Origin: Salinisphaera sp. G21_0
Lineage (GTDB): Bacteria; Pseudomonadota; Gammaproteobacteria; Pseudomonadales; Endozoicomonadaceae
Reading direction: 5' to 3'
Length of the DNA stretch: 64,000 bases
Assembly (NCBI RefSeq): GCF_017744115.1
Contig: NZ_JAGHQW010000006.1
Span: 62,001 to 126,000, forward strand
Made by a program: the position numbers and the translations under genes. Under the pieces are notes generated by a model, which worked only from the letters and a program-made list of their open reading frames with translations, made no database searches and had not been told where the DNA came from. Below, piece by piece: positions 36,088 through 45,365 of this stretch. Within the stretch, counting starts at the first letter, position 1. Each line of letters opens with the position of its first letter.

Positions 36088-38226
36088 ATGAATAACAAGA
36101 AATGGCTTTTGCTGACAGCGCTGGTTGTAGCAATTGGTGCGTTTTACACTCTGGACGGCCAGCAATACCTGACCCGTGATTTCTTTCAGGGCCTTTATCG
36201 TGATGATCCGGTACTGACGGCTGCTGCTTTCTTTATCATCTACGTGGCGGTTACCGGCCTTTCCCTGCCCGGAGCGGCAGTGCTTACGGTGGTGGCGGGG
36301 GCCATTTTTGGCCTGTTTCAGGGCGTGTTGCTGGTCTCTTTTGCCAGCACCATGGGAGCCACCCTGGCTTTTCTGTTTTCCAGAACCTTATTAAGAGACT
36401 GGGTAGCGCAAAAGTTTTCCGGTTATCTGGAGACCATTAACAACGGCGTGAACAAGGATGGAGCCTTTTATCTGGCAACGCTACGACTGATTCCGGCCGT
36501 GCCTTTCTTTGTGATCAACCTGGTGATGGGGCTGACCTCCATGCGGGTCCTGACCTTCAGTCTGGTCAGTCAGCTGGGAATGCTCCCGGGCACGGCGGTG
36601 TTCGTCAATGCCGGTGCCCAGCTTGGCCTGGTGGAGGAGCTGTCTCTTGAAGGGATTTTAACGCCACCATTGATCGCTTCATTCGTGCTTTTGGGTATTT
36701 TTCCCTGGATTGCCAGAATGGTGATGGAGTGGTTGAGACGTCGTCGTTTATATCGCAGCTACCAGCAGCCTGCACAGTTTGATAATAACCTGACCGTGAT
36801 TGGTGCCGGTTCTGCCGGACTGGTCAGCAGCTATATTGCTGCGGCGGTTAAGGCCAAAGTATCACTGATTGAAAAGCATAAAATGGGGGGCGATTGCCTG
36901 AATACCGGGTGTGTACCCAGCAAAGCCCTGATTCGCTCCGCCAAAATGGCCCATTACCTGAAGCGGGCCGATGAGTTCGGTATTGAACATGCGTCCGGGC
37001 AGGTCAATTTCTCCAAAGTGATGGAGAGGGTTCAGGGGGTTGTTGGCAAGGTTGAGCCCCACGACTCTGTGGAGCGTTATTCCGGCCTGGGGGTTAACTG
37101 CATCAGTGGTTCTGCCCAGCTGATCAGCCCCTGGGAAGTAGAAGTGGATGGTAAAAGAATCACGTCCCGAAATATTGTCATTGCCAGTGGTGGTCGTCCC
37201 TATGTGCCACCTCTGCCGGGCCTTGAGCAAATTGAATACTACACTTCGGACACCATTTGGGACTTGCGCAAGAAGCCCGGCCGGATGCTGGTGATTGGCG
37301 GTGGCCCTATTGGCTGTGAACTGACTCAGGCCTTCACCAGGCTGGGTGTTCAGGTTATTCAGGTGGACCACGGAGCCCGGCTGTTGCATCGTGAAGATGA
37401 AGATGTTTCAAAACTGGTGATGGATCAGTTTATTCAGGATGGCGTCGACCTGAGGCTGAAACACGAAGCCCGTGCTTTCCATAAGTTGCAGGATCCGGAC
37501 ACCGGAGTCGAGCGTCAATTTCTGGCAGCGGAATTTGCCGGTCAGACAGTAGAAATTGACTTTGATATCGCCTTGTTTGCCACGGGTCGCAAAGCCAATA
37601 CGGCAAATCTTGGCCTTGAAGTGCTGGGTATCGAGTTAACTGAGCGGGGAACCATCGAGGTTAATGACTATATGCAGACCCGTTACCCCAATATCTATGC
37701 CTGTGGCGATGTCGCGGGACCTTACCAGTTTACCCACACGGCGGCACATCAGGCCTGGTATTGTGCGGTGAATGCACTGTTTGGCCGTTTCAAAAAGTTC
37801 AAAGTGGATTATTCAGTAATTCCCTGGTGTACCTTTACCGATCCGGAAGTGGCCAGAGTGGGTTTGAATGAACAGGAGGCTCAGGAACAGGGCATTGCCT
37901 ATGAAGTGACCAAATACGGTATTGATGATCTGGACCGGGCCATAGCGGATGAAGAGGCACGGGGCTTTGTGAAAGTGCTGACCGTGCCGGGCAAGGATAA
38001 GATCCTCGGAGTCACCATTGTTGGTTATCATGCCGGTGAGCTGATTACGGAGTATATCAGTGCCATGAAACACGGTCTGGGTCTGAATAAAATTCTGGGC
38101 ACCATCCATATCTACCCGACACTGAGCGAAGCCAACAAATATGCTGCGGGTGAGTGGAAAAAAGCCCATGCACCCCAGGGGGTATTGTCGCTGGTGGAAA
38201 AATACCACGCATGGATGCGCCATTGA
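36088..38226 (+). CDS. TVP38/TMEM64 membrane domain fused to flavin disulfide reductase
   Basis: 712 residues. Residues 1-230 are a DedA/TVP38-like (SNARE-associated) membrane domain with about five helices and GLSLPGAAVLTVVAGAIFG. Residues about 235-712 are a pyridine nucleotide-disulfide oxidoreductase: GAGSAGLVSSYIAAAVKAKV (FAD), GGDCLNTGCVPSKALI (redox CxxxxC), GGGPIGCELTQAFTRLG (NAD(P)) and the C-terminal HIYPTLSE. It resembles mercuric reductase without the metal-binding N-terminus and C-terminal Cys pair, so it is probably not a mercury enzyme. This fusion is widespread in proteobacteria, but its substrate is unknown. Flavin chemistry is expected on the cytoplasmic face of the membrane. 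Confidence 0.93.
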   Translation: MNNKKWLLLTALVVAIGAFYTLDGQQYLTRDFFQGLYRDDPVLTAAAFFIIYVAVTGLSLPGAAVLTVVAGAIFGLFQGVLLVSFASTMGATLAFLFSRTLLRDWVAQKFSGYLETINNGVNKDGAFYLATLRLIPAVPFFVINLVMGLTSMRVLTFSLVSQLGMLPGTAVFVNAGAQLGLVEELSLEGILTPPLIASFVLLGIFPWIARMVMEWLRRRRLYRSYQQPAQFDNNLTVIGAGSAGLVSSYIAAAVKAKVSLIEKHKMGGDCLNTGCVPSKALIRSAKMAHYLKRADEFGIEHASGQVNFSKVMERVQGVVGKVEPHDSVERYSGLGVNCISGSAQLISPWEVEVDGKRITSRNIVIASGGRPYVPPLPGLEQIEYYTSDTIWDLRKKPGRMLVIGGGPIGCELTQAFTRLGVQVIQVDHGARLLHREDEDVSKLVMDQFIQDGVDLRLKHEARAFHKLQDPDTGVERQFLAAEFAGQTVEIDFDIALFATGRKANTANLGLEVLGIELTERGTIEVNDYMQTRYPNIYACGDVAGPYQFTHTAAHQAWYCAVNALFGRFKKFKVDYSVIPWCTFTDPEVARVGLNEQEAQEQGIAYEVTKYGIDDLDRAIADEEARGFVKVLTVPGKDKILGVTIVGYHAGELITEYISAMKHGLGLNKILGTIHIYPTLSEANKYAAGEWKKAHAPQGVLSLVEKYHAWMRH

Positions 38227-38264
38227 CTATCATTAAGGGGTCATTATAAACATAAGGATGTTTA

Positions 38265-38993
38265 ATGAGTGACCCGGACCCGTCTGATGGTGGCCCGACA
38301 GAGGATCCCTCAAAGGATTCTGTAAATAACAGCCCAAGGTTAGCGTCGGCTGCCATCAGCGAAGATAAGAAAATCTTCCAAGAGCTGAAAAAAATCCTCA
38401 AGAACCGAAGTGTTATGCTGGCTGAGCCTTCTTCCCGGAAAAGTCTCAAAACCAATAACAAAAGTCTTCTGGCAAGAATAAAAAACTTTCTGCCAACTTC
38501 TATCTATAAGATGGTCTCCCGTCTCAAACCCATTGATAAACAGAAAAAGATTGGAACGATGATTGCGCTGGTCCAGCAAAAAAATCAAATGGCCTGGCAG
38601 CGCCTGGGAGAAGGCAAGGCTGAGGGTGTCTGTGATCAGGCGTTGCGCAAGCTACAGCTGGATTGTGAGCAGTCGCAGCTCTGGCTGGACCTGCTGGAAG
38701 GCCGTGGGCAGTCAAAGGTTACTGAAGAGCGGGCACGGGTGGTTGACTGTCTCAAGGACTGTGTTGCCGCAGACGTTGCCAGTGACTTCAGGCAGGCTGA
38801 TGAGGCTTACGTTGAGGCCGTTCACGATCTCAAGTTATCCATCATTCATGAAAATGATCTGAAAATTGAGCTGCAGGCACCTAAAGCGTCTTCTCCCCTG
38901 GCCGGGGAGCTGAGGCAATTTGAGAAAATGCTGGTGGATGAGGCATCAGCCCTGGAAGCATATCGGCTGTATGGGCAGAATCAACGGTCATGA
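38265..38993 (+). CDS. Hypothetical helical protein (parent of the duplicated 3' fragment)
   Basis: 242 residues, highly charged and helical with likely coiled-coil stretches (KIFQELKKILKNRS, then TEERARVVDCLKDCVAAD). It has a disordered acidic N-terminus and no signal or membrane segment. TAAGGATG precedes the ATG. The last 196 bases are duplicated at 39751-39946. It overlaps the convergent gene by 6 bases. Function unknown. Confidence 0.65.
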   Translation: MSDPDPSDGGPTEDPSKDSVNNSPRLASAAISEDKKIFQELKKILKNRSVMLAEPSSRKSLKTNNKSLLARIKNFLPTSIYKMVSRLKPIDKQKKIGTMIALVQQKNQMAWQRLGEGKAEGVCDQALRKLQLDCEQSQLWLDLLEGRGQSKVTEERARVVDCLKDCVAADVASDFRQADEAYVEAVHDLKLSIIHENDLKIELQAPKASSPLAGELRQFEKMLVDEASALEAYRLYGQNQRS

Positions 38994-39491
38994 CGGATTC
39001 TTCGGGATCATTTTACATTTAAAAACTTTTTTCCCTTCAGCAATCGTTTTGGTTGTTATTATCAGCTCGAACTCGTCAATCTTATTCTCTAAGTGATGAC
39101 GCTCCGCTTCCTTCAGAAGCCTGGTTTTCTCTTGGGTAAATTTTTCGTCAGAGGCAAATTCATCTCTATGGATAATATCCAGTGCTTTTTTCAGCCTGCC
39201 AAAGGGAAAAACAACTGAAAATTCTGTCTCCCTTTTCTCCCTTTCATAGTATGTCTGCGAGTCGGCTGATGAAACATAAGTCTGCGAGTCGGCCGATGAA
39301 AAAGTATGATCCGAAATGCTCTTTTGTTGCACGGCGGAATTGTTACCTTGCTCTGATCGATTCGACAGGAAATTGGAGATATTGGTAGCAATGGCCACCA
39401 CCCTTCCACAAAACCAACGCACAATGTTAAGCGGCAGTTTTATTGCCGCTTTAACATAATAAGTAATATTTTCAATTGTGTTGTTAATCAT
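38988..39491 (-). CDS. Hypothetical protein, duplicated family, copy 1
   Basis: 167 residues. The N-terminus (TIENITYYVKAAIKLPLNIV, then RWFCGRVVAIATNISNFL) is amphipathic and moderately hydrophobic and may associate with membranes. The middle is Ser-rich and contains an internal 27-bp tandem duplication (SSADSQTY twice). The C-terminal half is charged and helical. It is about two-thirds identical to the protein at 39941-40429. No known domain; function unknown. Confidence 0.65.
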   Translation of the reverse strand: MINNTIENITYYVKAAIKLPLNIVRWFCGRVVAIATNISNFLSNRSEQGNNSAVQQKSISDHTFSSADSQTYVSSADSQTYYEREKRETEFSVVFPFGRLKKALDIIHRDEFASDEKFTQEKTRLLKEAERHHLENKIDEFELIITTKTIAEGKKVFKCKMIPKNPS

Positions 39492-39540
39492 TATTTAAAT
39501 TCCAATAATTTGCCCTCTAATATCGAAAGACTTTGTCAGT

Positions 39541-39740
39541 GGGAGATTTATTAAGGGAACACCGTTCGTTAACTTAGACTGTGTGCGGCCAGTTAAGTTC
39601 CAGATGGTTGCCCCGGTGAGTACAAAGCGTATGAATTCATTTGGTTAACTACTGATGCTGCCCGGATTTTAGATTGGAACCGGAATTAGCCTCTTGCTGG
39701 CAGTTGACCGGTAGGACAATTACGGTTGTCTGAAATTTTA
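39541..39740. other. Deletion scar of a duplicated sterol-desaturase-family gene
   Basis: 39541-39600 matches the DNA following the second gene copy (40480-40540). Then GATGGTTGCCCCGGT at 39603 and ACAAAGCGTATG at 39622 match the interior of the desaturase gene (about 40765-40793), and TGCTGCCCGGATTTTAG at about 39656-39672 matches the DNA upstream of that gene (about 41949-41965). About 1.2 kb between these points is missing. So this is what remains after most of a first desaturase copy was deleted. Confidence 0.7.
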
Positions 39741-39741
39741 T

Positions 39742-39946
39742 CAGGCAGGCGGATGAAGCTTACGTTGAGGCTGTTCACGATCTCAAGCTATCCATCATTC
39801 ATGAAAATGATCTGAAAATTGAGCTGCAGGCACCCAAAGCGTCTTATGCCCTGGCCGGGGAGCTGAGGCAATTTGAGAAAATGCTGGTGGATGAGGCATC
39901 AGCCCTGGAAGCCTATCGGTTGTATGGGCAGAATCAACGGTCATGA
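39742..39946 (+). pseudogene. Truncated 3' copy of the 38265-38993 gene
   Basis: From about 39751 the sequence repeats 38798-38993 with few changes and ends in the same TCATGA. It encodes only the last 65 or so residues (ADEAYVEAVHDLKLSI onward) and has no start or promoter. It marks the left edge of the duplicated unit and is presumably not expressed. Confidence 0.85.
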
Positions 39947-40429
39947 CGGGTTTCTGCTGCTAGTTCGATCAACTTCTTTGGTCAAACTACAAGTAACCTG
40001 TTTCCCTTCAGCATTCGTTTTAGTGGTTATTTTCAGGCATAACATGTCAGTCTCATTCCACCTTATGTGAAGCCACTTCGCTTCCTGCAGAAGCCTCGTT
40101 TTTTCCTGGGCAAATGCTTCGGCAGATTCAAAGTCACCCCTATGACATTCCAGTATTTTTTCCAGGTTGCCAAAAGGAAAGACTGCAGTAGTTACTGTCT
40201 CCCTTTCATGGTAACCAGGCTGAGAGTCGGCTGATGAAACAGTACGATCCGAAATATCCTTTTGTTGCACGTCAGAACTGTCATTTTGGTCTGATCGTTT
40301 TGACAGGAAGTTGGAAATATTGTGGGCAATGGCCACCACCCTTCCACAAAACCAACGCACAATGTTAATTGGCAGTTTTATTGCCGCCTTAACATAATGA
40401 ATAATATTTTCAATTGTGCTGTCAATCAC
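39941..40429 (-). CDS. Hypothetical protein, duplicated family, copy 2
   Basis: 162 residues. Shares with 38988-39491 the N-terminus (STIENIIHYVKAAIKLPINI, RWFCGRVVAIAHNISNFL), the SSADSQ segment (single here) and the helical C-terminal half, then diverges at the very end. It converges with the truncated fragment by a 6-base overlap, as in copy 1. No known domain; function unknown. Confidence 0.65.
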   Translation of the reverse strand: MIDSTIENIIHYVKAAIKLPINIVRWFCGRVVAIAHNISNFLSKRSDQNDSSDVQQKDISDRTVSSADSQPGYHERETVTTAVFPFGNLEKILECHRGDFESAEAFAQEKTRLLQEAKWLHIRWNETDMLCLKITTKTNAEGKQVTCSLTKEVDRTSSRNPS

Positions 40430-40605
40430 TATTTAAATTCCTATAAATTCCAATAATTTGCCCTCTAATATCAAATGACTTTGTCAGGGGGAGATTTATT
40501 ACGAGAACGCCATTTCTCAATTAGACTGTTTACGGCCAAGTAAGTTCAATATGCCCCTCTGCCAGGACAGGCCGGGAGGCATAAGTGTTCTGTGGGTAGT
40601 AAAGA

Positions 40606-41859
40606 TTAAGGCTGGGCTTCAGTCGGGTCCGGGATCATAGAATAGGCAGAAGGGCTGGCAATACCACTGGTTTTCAGCACCAGCAGTGACATAACTCCGC
40701 TAACTAAAACAAACTGCCAGGTCCAGTCTGGCATCAGATCAATCCATATCCCATTGGATACAACGATGGTTGCCCCGGTAAATACAAAGCGTATGGCTTC
40801 CATAACGATCAATCCGGTGAATTTTTCCAGCAACCAGCCAATACCGATCAGGTTCAGTGCAAGAACAAATGTCCAGAGTGCATTGAAGCCGTAAGGAGTG
40901 TTGTGGCTGATGGCTAAAAATACCGTGGTTGCCAGCACAAGCATGGCAAAGTGGATCAGTGCATAGACTTTCAAGCCCATGCTGACGTCAGGGTTATAGT
41001 TCTTGTAGCCGTGAATATCCGGCATCTTCATCGGTGAGGCGATGTCCGCAGGTCGATAGCCTGTGCGTCTGAACCAGAGTGTGAGTTTGTCTTTCCAGCT
41101 TTTGGTATTAAAGGCATCCCTGCACATCCCGGTATAAAGATGCAGGTTTGCCCACACCGGGTTCCAGCTTCTCAGAGGCGTTAGCGTGCCGTAGCGGATG
41201 GGCTCATAGTTTTCATCTTCTTCGATAAATGTGCCAAACAGTCGATCCCAGATAATAAATACCCCACCATAATTTTTATCCAGATACTTCCGGTTTTTGG
41301 CATGGTGAACCCGATGGTTTGAGGGGGTAACAAACAGCCGTTCAAACCAGCCAAGCTTTGGAATATGGCGGGTATGCACCCAATATTGATAAAGCAGATT
41401 CATCAGGCTTACCGTCAAAAAGACATAAGGTGGGATGCCAACAATGGCCATGGGCACGTAGAACACCCATGAGAACAGAAAGCCGGTGCTGGTCTGGCGC
41501 AGAGCCGTTGTCAGATTGTATTCCTCACTCTGGTGATGCACCGAGTGGGCAGCCCAGAGCAGGTTGATTTCATGGCCTTTGCGATGATTCCAGTAATAGA
41601 AGAAATCCTGCAATACAAACCCAAGGACCCATACCCAGAGGGCGTTGCTATCCAGTGACAAGAGCGCTGCATGATTATAAATAAGGGTATAGATACCAAG
41701 TTTGAAAATAACACCCGTGGTGACGTTAAGCATCCCCGTGCTCAGGCTGTTTATGGCATCGTTAACTCGATAGTAATCCTTCTTGCGAATGATGGTGGCG
41801 ATCACTTCAATAAGGATCATCAGCAGGAAGATTGGTATGGCGTACACAATCGGATTCAT
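40606..41859 (-). CDS. Sterol desaturase / fatty-acid hydroxylase superfamily membrane protein
   Basis: 417 residues with several membrane helices. The di-iron histidine boxes are visible: HRKGHEINLLWAAHSVHHQS (HxxxH and HxxHH pattern, about 92-111) and NHRVHHAKN (about 180-188). Enzymes of this family hydroxylate or desaturate lipids, sterols or ether lipids with O2. The C-terminal 130 residues add three or four more helices, as in alkylglycerol-monooxygenase-like members. Substrate unknown. A first copy of the gene was deleted (see 39541-39740). Confidence 0.88.
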   Translation of the reverse strand: MNPIVYAIPIFLLMILIEVIATIIRKKDYYRVNDAINSLSTGMLNVTTGVIFKLGIYTLIYNHAALLSLDSNALWVWVLGFVLQDFFYYWNHRKGHEINLLWAAHSVHHQSEEYNLTTALRQTSTGFLFSWVFYVPMAIVGIPPYVFLTVSLMNLLYQYWVHTRHIPKLGWFERLFVTPSNHRVHHAKNRKYLDKNYGGVFIIWDRLFGTFIEEDENYEPIRYGTLTPLRSWNPVWANLHLYTGMCRDAFNTKSWKDKLTLWFRRTGYRPADIASPMKMPDIHGYKNYNPDVSMGLKVYALIHFAMLVLATTVFLAISHNTPYGFNALWTFVLALNLIGIGWLLEKFTGLIVMEAIRFVFTGATIVVSNGIWIDLMPDWTWQFVLVSGVMSLLVLKTSGIASPSAYSMIPDPTEAQP

Positions 41860-41990
41860 GGGGCGAGCCTGGTTATTATTGTTGTAGGCTTGTTTTTAAC
41901 ATGAGTCCCAATGAAAAGCATGGTTTTTAATCAATTGAACACGTCTTGTGCTGCCCGGATTTTAGCAAAATCGTCGTAAAGTATTTTTCC

Positions 41991-43202
41991 CTATTGAGCA
42001 GCAGCCTGTTCCTTTTCCTTTCCTGACTGCAGACTTGCCGCCTTACGTGACTGAATCGCTTTATTGATCAAGGCAACAATACCCTTGTTGCCACGTTGGC
42101 CTGCTACCTGGCGGGGGGTATTCGATCTCCGGCATGTTCCCAGGACGCAGCCAACCTTTGCTTGTTCCGGGTCAGCACCGTGCTCCAGCAGCATCAACAC
42201 AATAGGCCTGTATAGGGCCGAAGCTGCAGCGTAGAGCGGGGTTACCCCGTCTTTGTTGGCGGTATTCACCAGGGCATTGCCAAGCTCGGCTCTTTCTGAA
42301 TCCGGCACTTTACTGATGACCGCCATTATGTCCTGGACAATCCTGACAAACCCACCATGTGCAGCAATCAATAGCGGAGTAGCACCATAGACGTCAGTGG
42401 CATTCACTACCTGCCTGACAACCTTGCTCCGCTCTGATTCCGGTACCGCTGAAACAGACTCCAGCAGTAATTTTATGATCCTGCTATTGCCCATGCGGGC
42501 AGCCAGATGGAGCGGCTGCCTCTCGCCCTTGCCCTTGCCCTGCTTTTCAGGGGCCAGCACCTCAATCATGGTATCGGCTCTTTTGGTCTCCGGCGAGGAT
42601 TCCAGGACCTGCAGGAAGCAGGATACCATTCGGTCATCGCCTCTTATGATTGCTTCACACAGTGGGGTTTGGCCATTGTTGTGGGCAGCATTCATGACTG
42701 CCACCAGGGCCCGGGGAATATCTGCCTCAGGCAGTGGCAGCAGGTAGTTCAGGAAAGTTGCCACGACCCACTCATGGGCATTCTGAGTGGCAAGATAAAA
42801 CGGGGTCACGCCATTTTTTTTATGGCGGGGTGTCATGAGCATGATGGTGACATTTGCCTTTTCTGCCTCCGATACATCCTGCAAGGCGGTATTCAACAGG
42901 CATTCTGTGGCCTCCTTATGACCGTCCTGGGCAGTGATATGGAGTGGAGAAACCGGTTGGTCAGTCACGCCGGACGGGGCTGTCCGTTGCGCGAGGCCGG
43001 AGTCTTCGGCCAGTAACTCCCGGAGCCAGATCAGGTTATTATTGCGGCAGGCGGCCAGTACTGGTGCCTCGTTCAACGGATTTGAGCGGTCATCACCATC
43101 GCTGATCCCGGTATCCGGTGCCGCCAGATCCTGCAAAGGGACCTCCTCGACAGGCTGTGGATGGGAGCTGGAAGGGACACTTTCACTCTGGATCGTATTC
43201 AT
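41991..43202 (-). CDS. Ankyrin-repeat protein
   Basis: 403 residues. About eight ankyrin-type repeats run from residue 43 to 385, each with a TPLxxA-like start: SPLHITAQDGHKEATECLL, TPFYLATQNAHEWVVATFL, TPLCEAIIRGDDRMVSCFL, QPLHLAARMGNSRIIKLLL, TPLLIAAHGGFVRIV, TPLYAAASALYRPIVLMLL and TPRQVAGQRGNKGIVALI. Repeats are unusually long (about 45 residues), with extra insertions between them. N- and C-termini are disordered and polar. No signal peptide. Ankyrin proteins bind other proteins; in host-associated bacteria many are effectors, but delivery cannot be shown here. Confidence 0.9.
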   Translation of the reverse strand: MNTIQSESVPSSSHPQPVEEVPLQDLAAPDTGISDGDDRSNPLNEAPVLAACRNNNLIWLRELLAEDSGLAQRTAPSGVTDQPVSPLHITAQDGHKEATECLLNTALQDVSEAEKANVTIMLMTPRHKKNGVTPFYLATQNAHEWVVATFLNYLLPLPEADIPRALVAVMNAAHNNGQTPLCEAIIRGDDRMVSCFLQVLESSPETKRADTMIEVLAPEKQGKGKGERQPLHLAARMGNSRIIKLLLESVSAVPESERSKVVRQVVNATDVYGATPLLIAAHGGFVRIVQDIMAVISKVPDSERAELGNALVNTANKDGVTPLYAAASALYRPIVLMLLEHGADPEQAKVGCVLGTCRRSNTPRQVAGQRGNKGIVALINKAIQSRKAASLQSGKEKEQAAAQ

Positions 43203-43474
43203 GACTATTAACCTGGTGGCATGGATGAAGAACGTTTGGAACTCATAGTATGGTTTGTAACTGGTTTATTGGTTATTGGATTTTTTACCAAATCGCTCAA
43301 GAAAGCGCTCTAAAGACTCCAGAATCTTAAGTTCAGCATACCGGTGCTTTTCTCTTGGCAAATTGGCTGACAAAAATTCTGCATCATCCCTGCATGATTT
43401 TTCCTGAGCGATCGACAGATCAAGCCCTACTGTTTACTAAATCTGTTTGTCTTGAAAAACCAGGCACAATATTG

Positions 43475-43891
43475 CTACTTAACGGAATTCATGATTCTTT
43501 TAGCCATTTCGATTGCTATCAAACCAGCATTATCCCCATTATCTCGATCGTATAGCCTGGTATCAGCAACATCACCACTGATATTGGTTTTAATTATCCG
43601 TCCATCAACATAGCCAAAACTCAAGCGTAAGTTTCTTTCAGTATGCTGTTGGGCTCTTTCTATACTCATATTTTTCAGAACTCTGGGAGCATAAGCCCCA
43701 TTACCTTGAGGCTTTGAATTATTGAATAAAGCCATTAATACAATTGCTTTATCGAGTCCTGAAATGGAGACTTTGTGAGGGCCAAGTGAGGCACCTGAAT
43801 TCGATGTTGAAGAGTTGGTTTGTTCCTGTGGCGATGTAACTGCCGCTGATGAAGTGCCTTGTATAGGTTGCATTGCATTAATATCCTCCAT
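43475..43891 (-). CDS. Hypothetical protein
   Basis: 138 residues. The first 40 residues are Ser/Thr/Gln-rich and disordered; the rest is a small mixed alpha-beta domain (GLDKAIVLMALFNN, LRLSFGYVDGRIIKTNI). No signal peptide or membrane helix. AT-rich codon use fits the other accessory genes. Function unknown. Confidence 0.55.
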   Translation of the reverse strand: MEDINAMQPIQGTSSAAVTSPQEQTNSSTSNSGASLGPHKVSISGLDKAIVLMALFNNSKPQGNGAYAPRVLKNMSIERAQQHTERNLRLSFGYVDGRIIKTNISGDVADTRLYDRDNGDNAGLIAIEMAKRIMNSVK

Positions 43892-44061
43892 TGTTTATCG
43901 ACAACAACAGACAACAACCTACTAAATAAGTTCGATTATTTGAAAATGGAATAGCCTGATGATCCAAATTAACGACAGGTGTTTAATTATGGAAGCCCTA
44001 AGCCCTCACGGCTTCGCTGGGGCCCTCATGGCCAACGACGGGTCCCTTCGATGCACTGACT

Positions 44062-44086
44062 GCTGGCTTTAACAGCCAGCTTTTTT
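44062..44086 (+). terminator. Strong intrinsic terminator with no gene upstream
   Basis: GCTGGCT-TTAAC-AGCCAGC is a 7-bp GC-rich stem followed directly by TTTTTT on the plus strand. No plus-strand gene lies upstream within 5 kb, so it may end a small RNA from about 43980-44060 or a lost gene. On the minus strand it lies 62 bases after nagC but lacks the T tract for that direction. Confidence 0.6.
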
Positions 44087-44147
44087 CCTGGTAGCATCGC
44101 AAAATCGAGCCTGGCTCACAGTAACAATATCTCCCTTCCCCGCTTTC

Positions 44148-45365
44148 TTACTGGATAAGTTTCAACAGTAGCCCCTCTTCCAGAAGCGCCCTCCTTACCA
44201 GGGTAAACCCGCCATACCATGGGCTGTCGTAAAGTGTTGAGTAAACGACGCTGGTTTCAAGGTTTTCATTGATTGAAACCGTCTGCGTTTTCAGACAATG
44301 TTTGATCACCGGGTGGATAATCGTGGCAGCGGCACAGATTTCACCGGCAAGCACCACCGTGTCCGGTCGCAGCAAGTTGACACTCATGGCTATTGCTCTG
44401 CCAAGGTTACCGGCGGCTTCTTTCAGTAGATCATTTGCCAGCTGATCGCCCTCGTTCGCGGCATGACAGATTGCCAGGATATCCGCCTTTTTTGTCTGGC
44501 TGATATTTAACAGACTGGGAACACCAGACGCCAGCAGTTTATGACAGCGCTTTTCTATGGCCGGATTACAGACCAAAGTTTCCAGGCAGCCATAGTTACC
44601 GCAGTAACACCGTTCTCCAAGCGGGTCGATCTGAATATGGCCAATCTCGCCAACGGTCAGGGTACTGCCTTCATAGAGCTTGTCGTCCAGAATCATGCCA
44701 GCCCCCACCCCGTTATGGACGCTGACAAAGAGGCTATTTTTAAATCCACGGCTGACGCCAAAGTGGTACTCAGCCAGCGCCATGGACGAAATAAAGTTGT
44801 TGATAAAACAGGGAAGCCCCAATGCGTCAGACACCTGCTCTGCCAGGGGGAGATTGCTGACAGAAAGGTGGGGCATGAAAGTAATAATCCCTTTGGCGGA
44901 ATTGATCAGGCCGGGTGTTGTTATGCCAACACCGGCCAGACAACGAATATGCTTCTTATGGGTTTTGAGGAATTTTCTCAGTGTGGCAATCAGCTGCCTG
45001 GAAAATTCCACCTGATTCAAAGGCTGAATAGGCTCTGAGTATTCTGCCAGCAGCTTGCCTGACAGGTCACACAACCCCAGGTGGAGTTTGGTTCTGCCTG
45101 CCCTTGCTGCAAGAATCTGGATCTGGCCCTGCCTTGGAGCCAGCGATATGGCCCGACGCCCCCGTTCAGAGGTCTGCTGTTCCTGTTCAACAATCAGGCC
45201 GACTTCCATCAGCTGTCGGGTGATACGGGTCACGCTACCGGCAGCCAGACGACATTGTCTGGCTATCTGGATTCTCGAGATGGAGCCATGATCAACAATC
45301 GCTTTGTAAACCGCAGAAATGTTCCGCTCTTTTACGAAGTCCAGATTGGCAATTACTGTCGTCAT
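44148..45365 (-). CDS. nagC: ROK-family transcriptional regulator, NagC/Mlc type
   Basis: 405 residues. The winged helix-turn-helix at about 25-80 (SISRIQIARQCRLAAGSVTR) is followed by a ROK sugar-binding fold with VGEIGHIQIDPLGERCYCGNYGCLETLV, which contains the CxCGxxGCxE zinc motif. It should repress the nag genes and release DNA when N-acetylglucosamine-6-phosphate binds. The gene overlaps nagA by 4 bases (ATGA) at the end of the nagBAC operon, as in Escherichia coli. Two palindromes at 47414-47436 and 47507-47529 are its likely operators. Confidence 0.93.
   Translation of the reverse strand: MTTVIANLDFVKERNISAVYKAIVDHGSISRIQIARQCRLAAGSVTRITRQLMEVGLIVEQEQQTSERGRRAISLAPRQGQIQILAARAGRTKLHLGLCDLSGKLLAEYSEPIQPLNQVEFSRQLIATLRKFLKTHKKHIRCLAGVGITTPGLINSAKGIITFMPHLSVSNLPLAEQVSDALGLPCFINNFISSMALAEYHFGVSRGFKNSLFVSVHNGVGAGMILDDKLYEGSTLTVGEIGHIQIDPLGERCYCGNYGCLETLVCNPAIEKRCHKLLASGVPSLLNISQTKKADILAICHAANEGDQLANDLLKEAAGNLGRAIAMSVNLLRPDTVVLAGEICAAATIIHPVIKHCLKTQTVSINENLETSVVYSTLYDSPWYGGFTLVRRALLEEGLLLKLIQ

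Noticed and set aside
36088-38226. Mercuric reductase call for the flavin reductase fusion
   Set aside because: It lacks the N-terminal heavy-metal domain and the C-terminal Cys pair needed for mercury reduction, and no mer genes are near.
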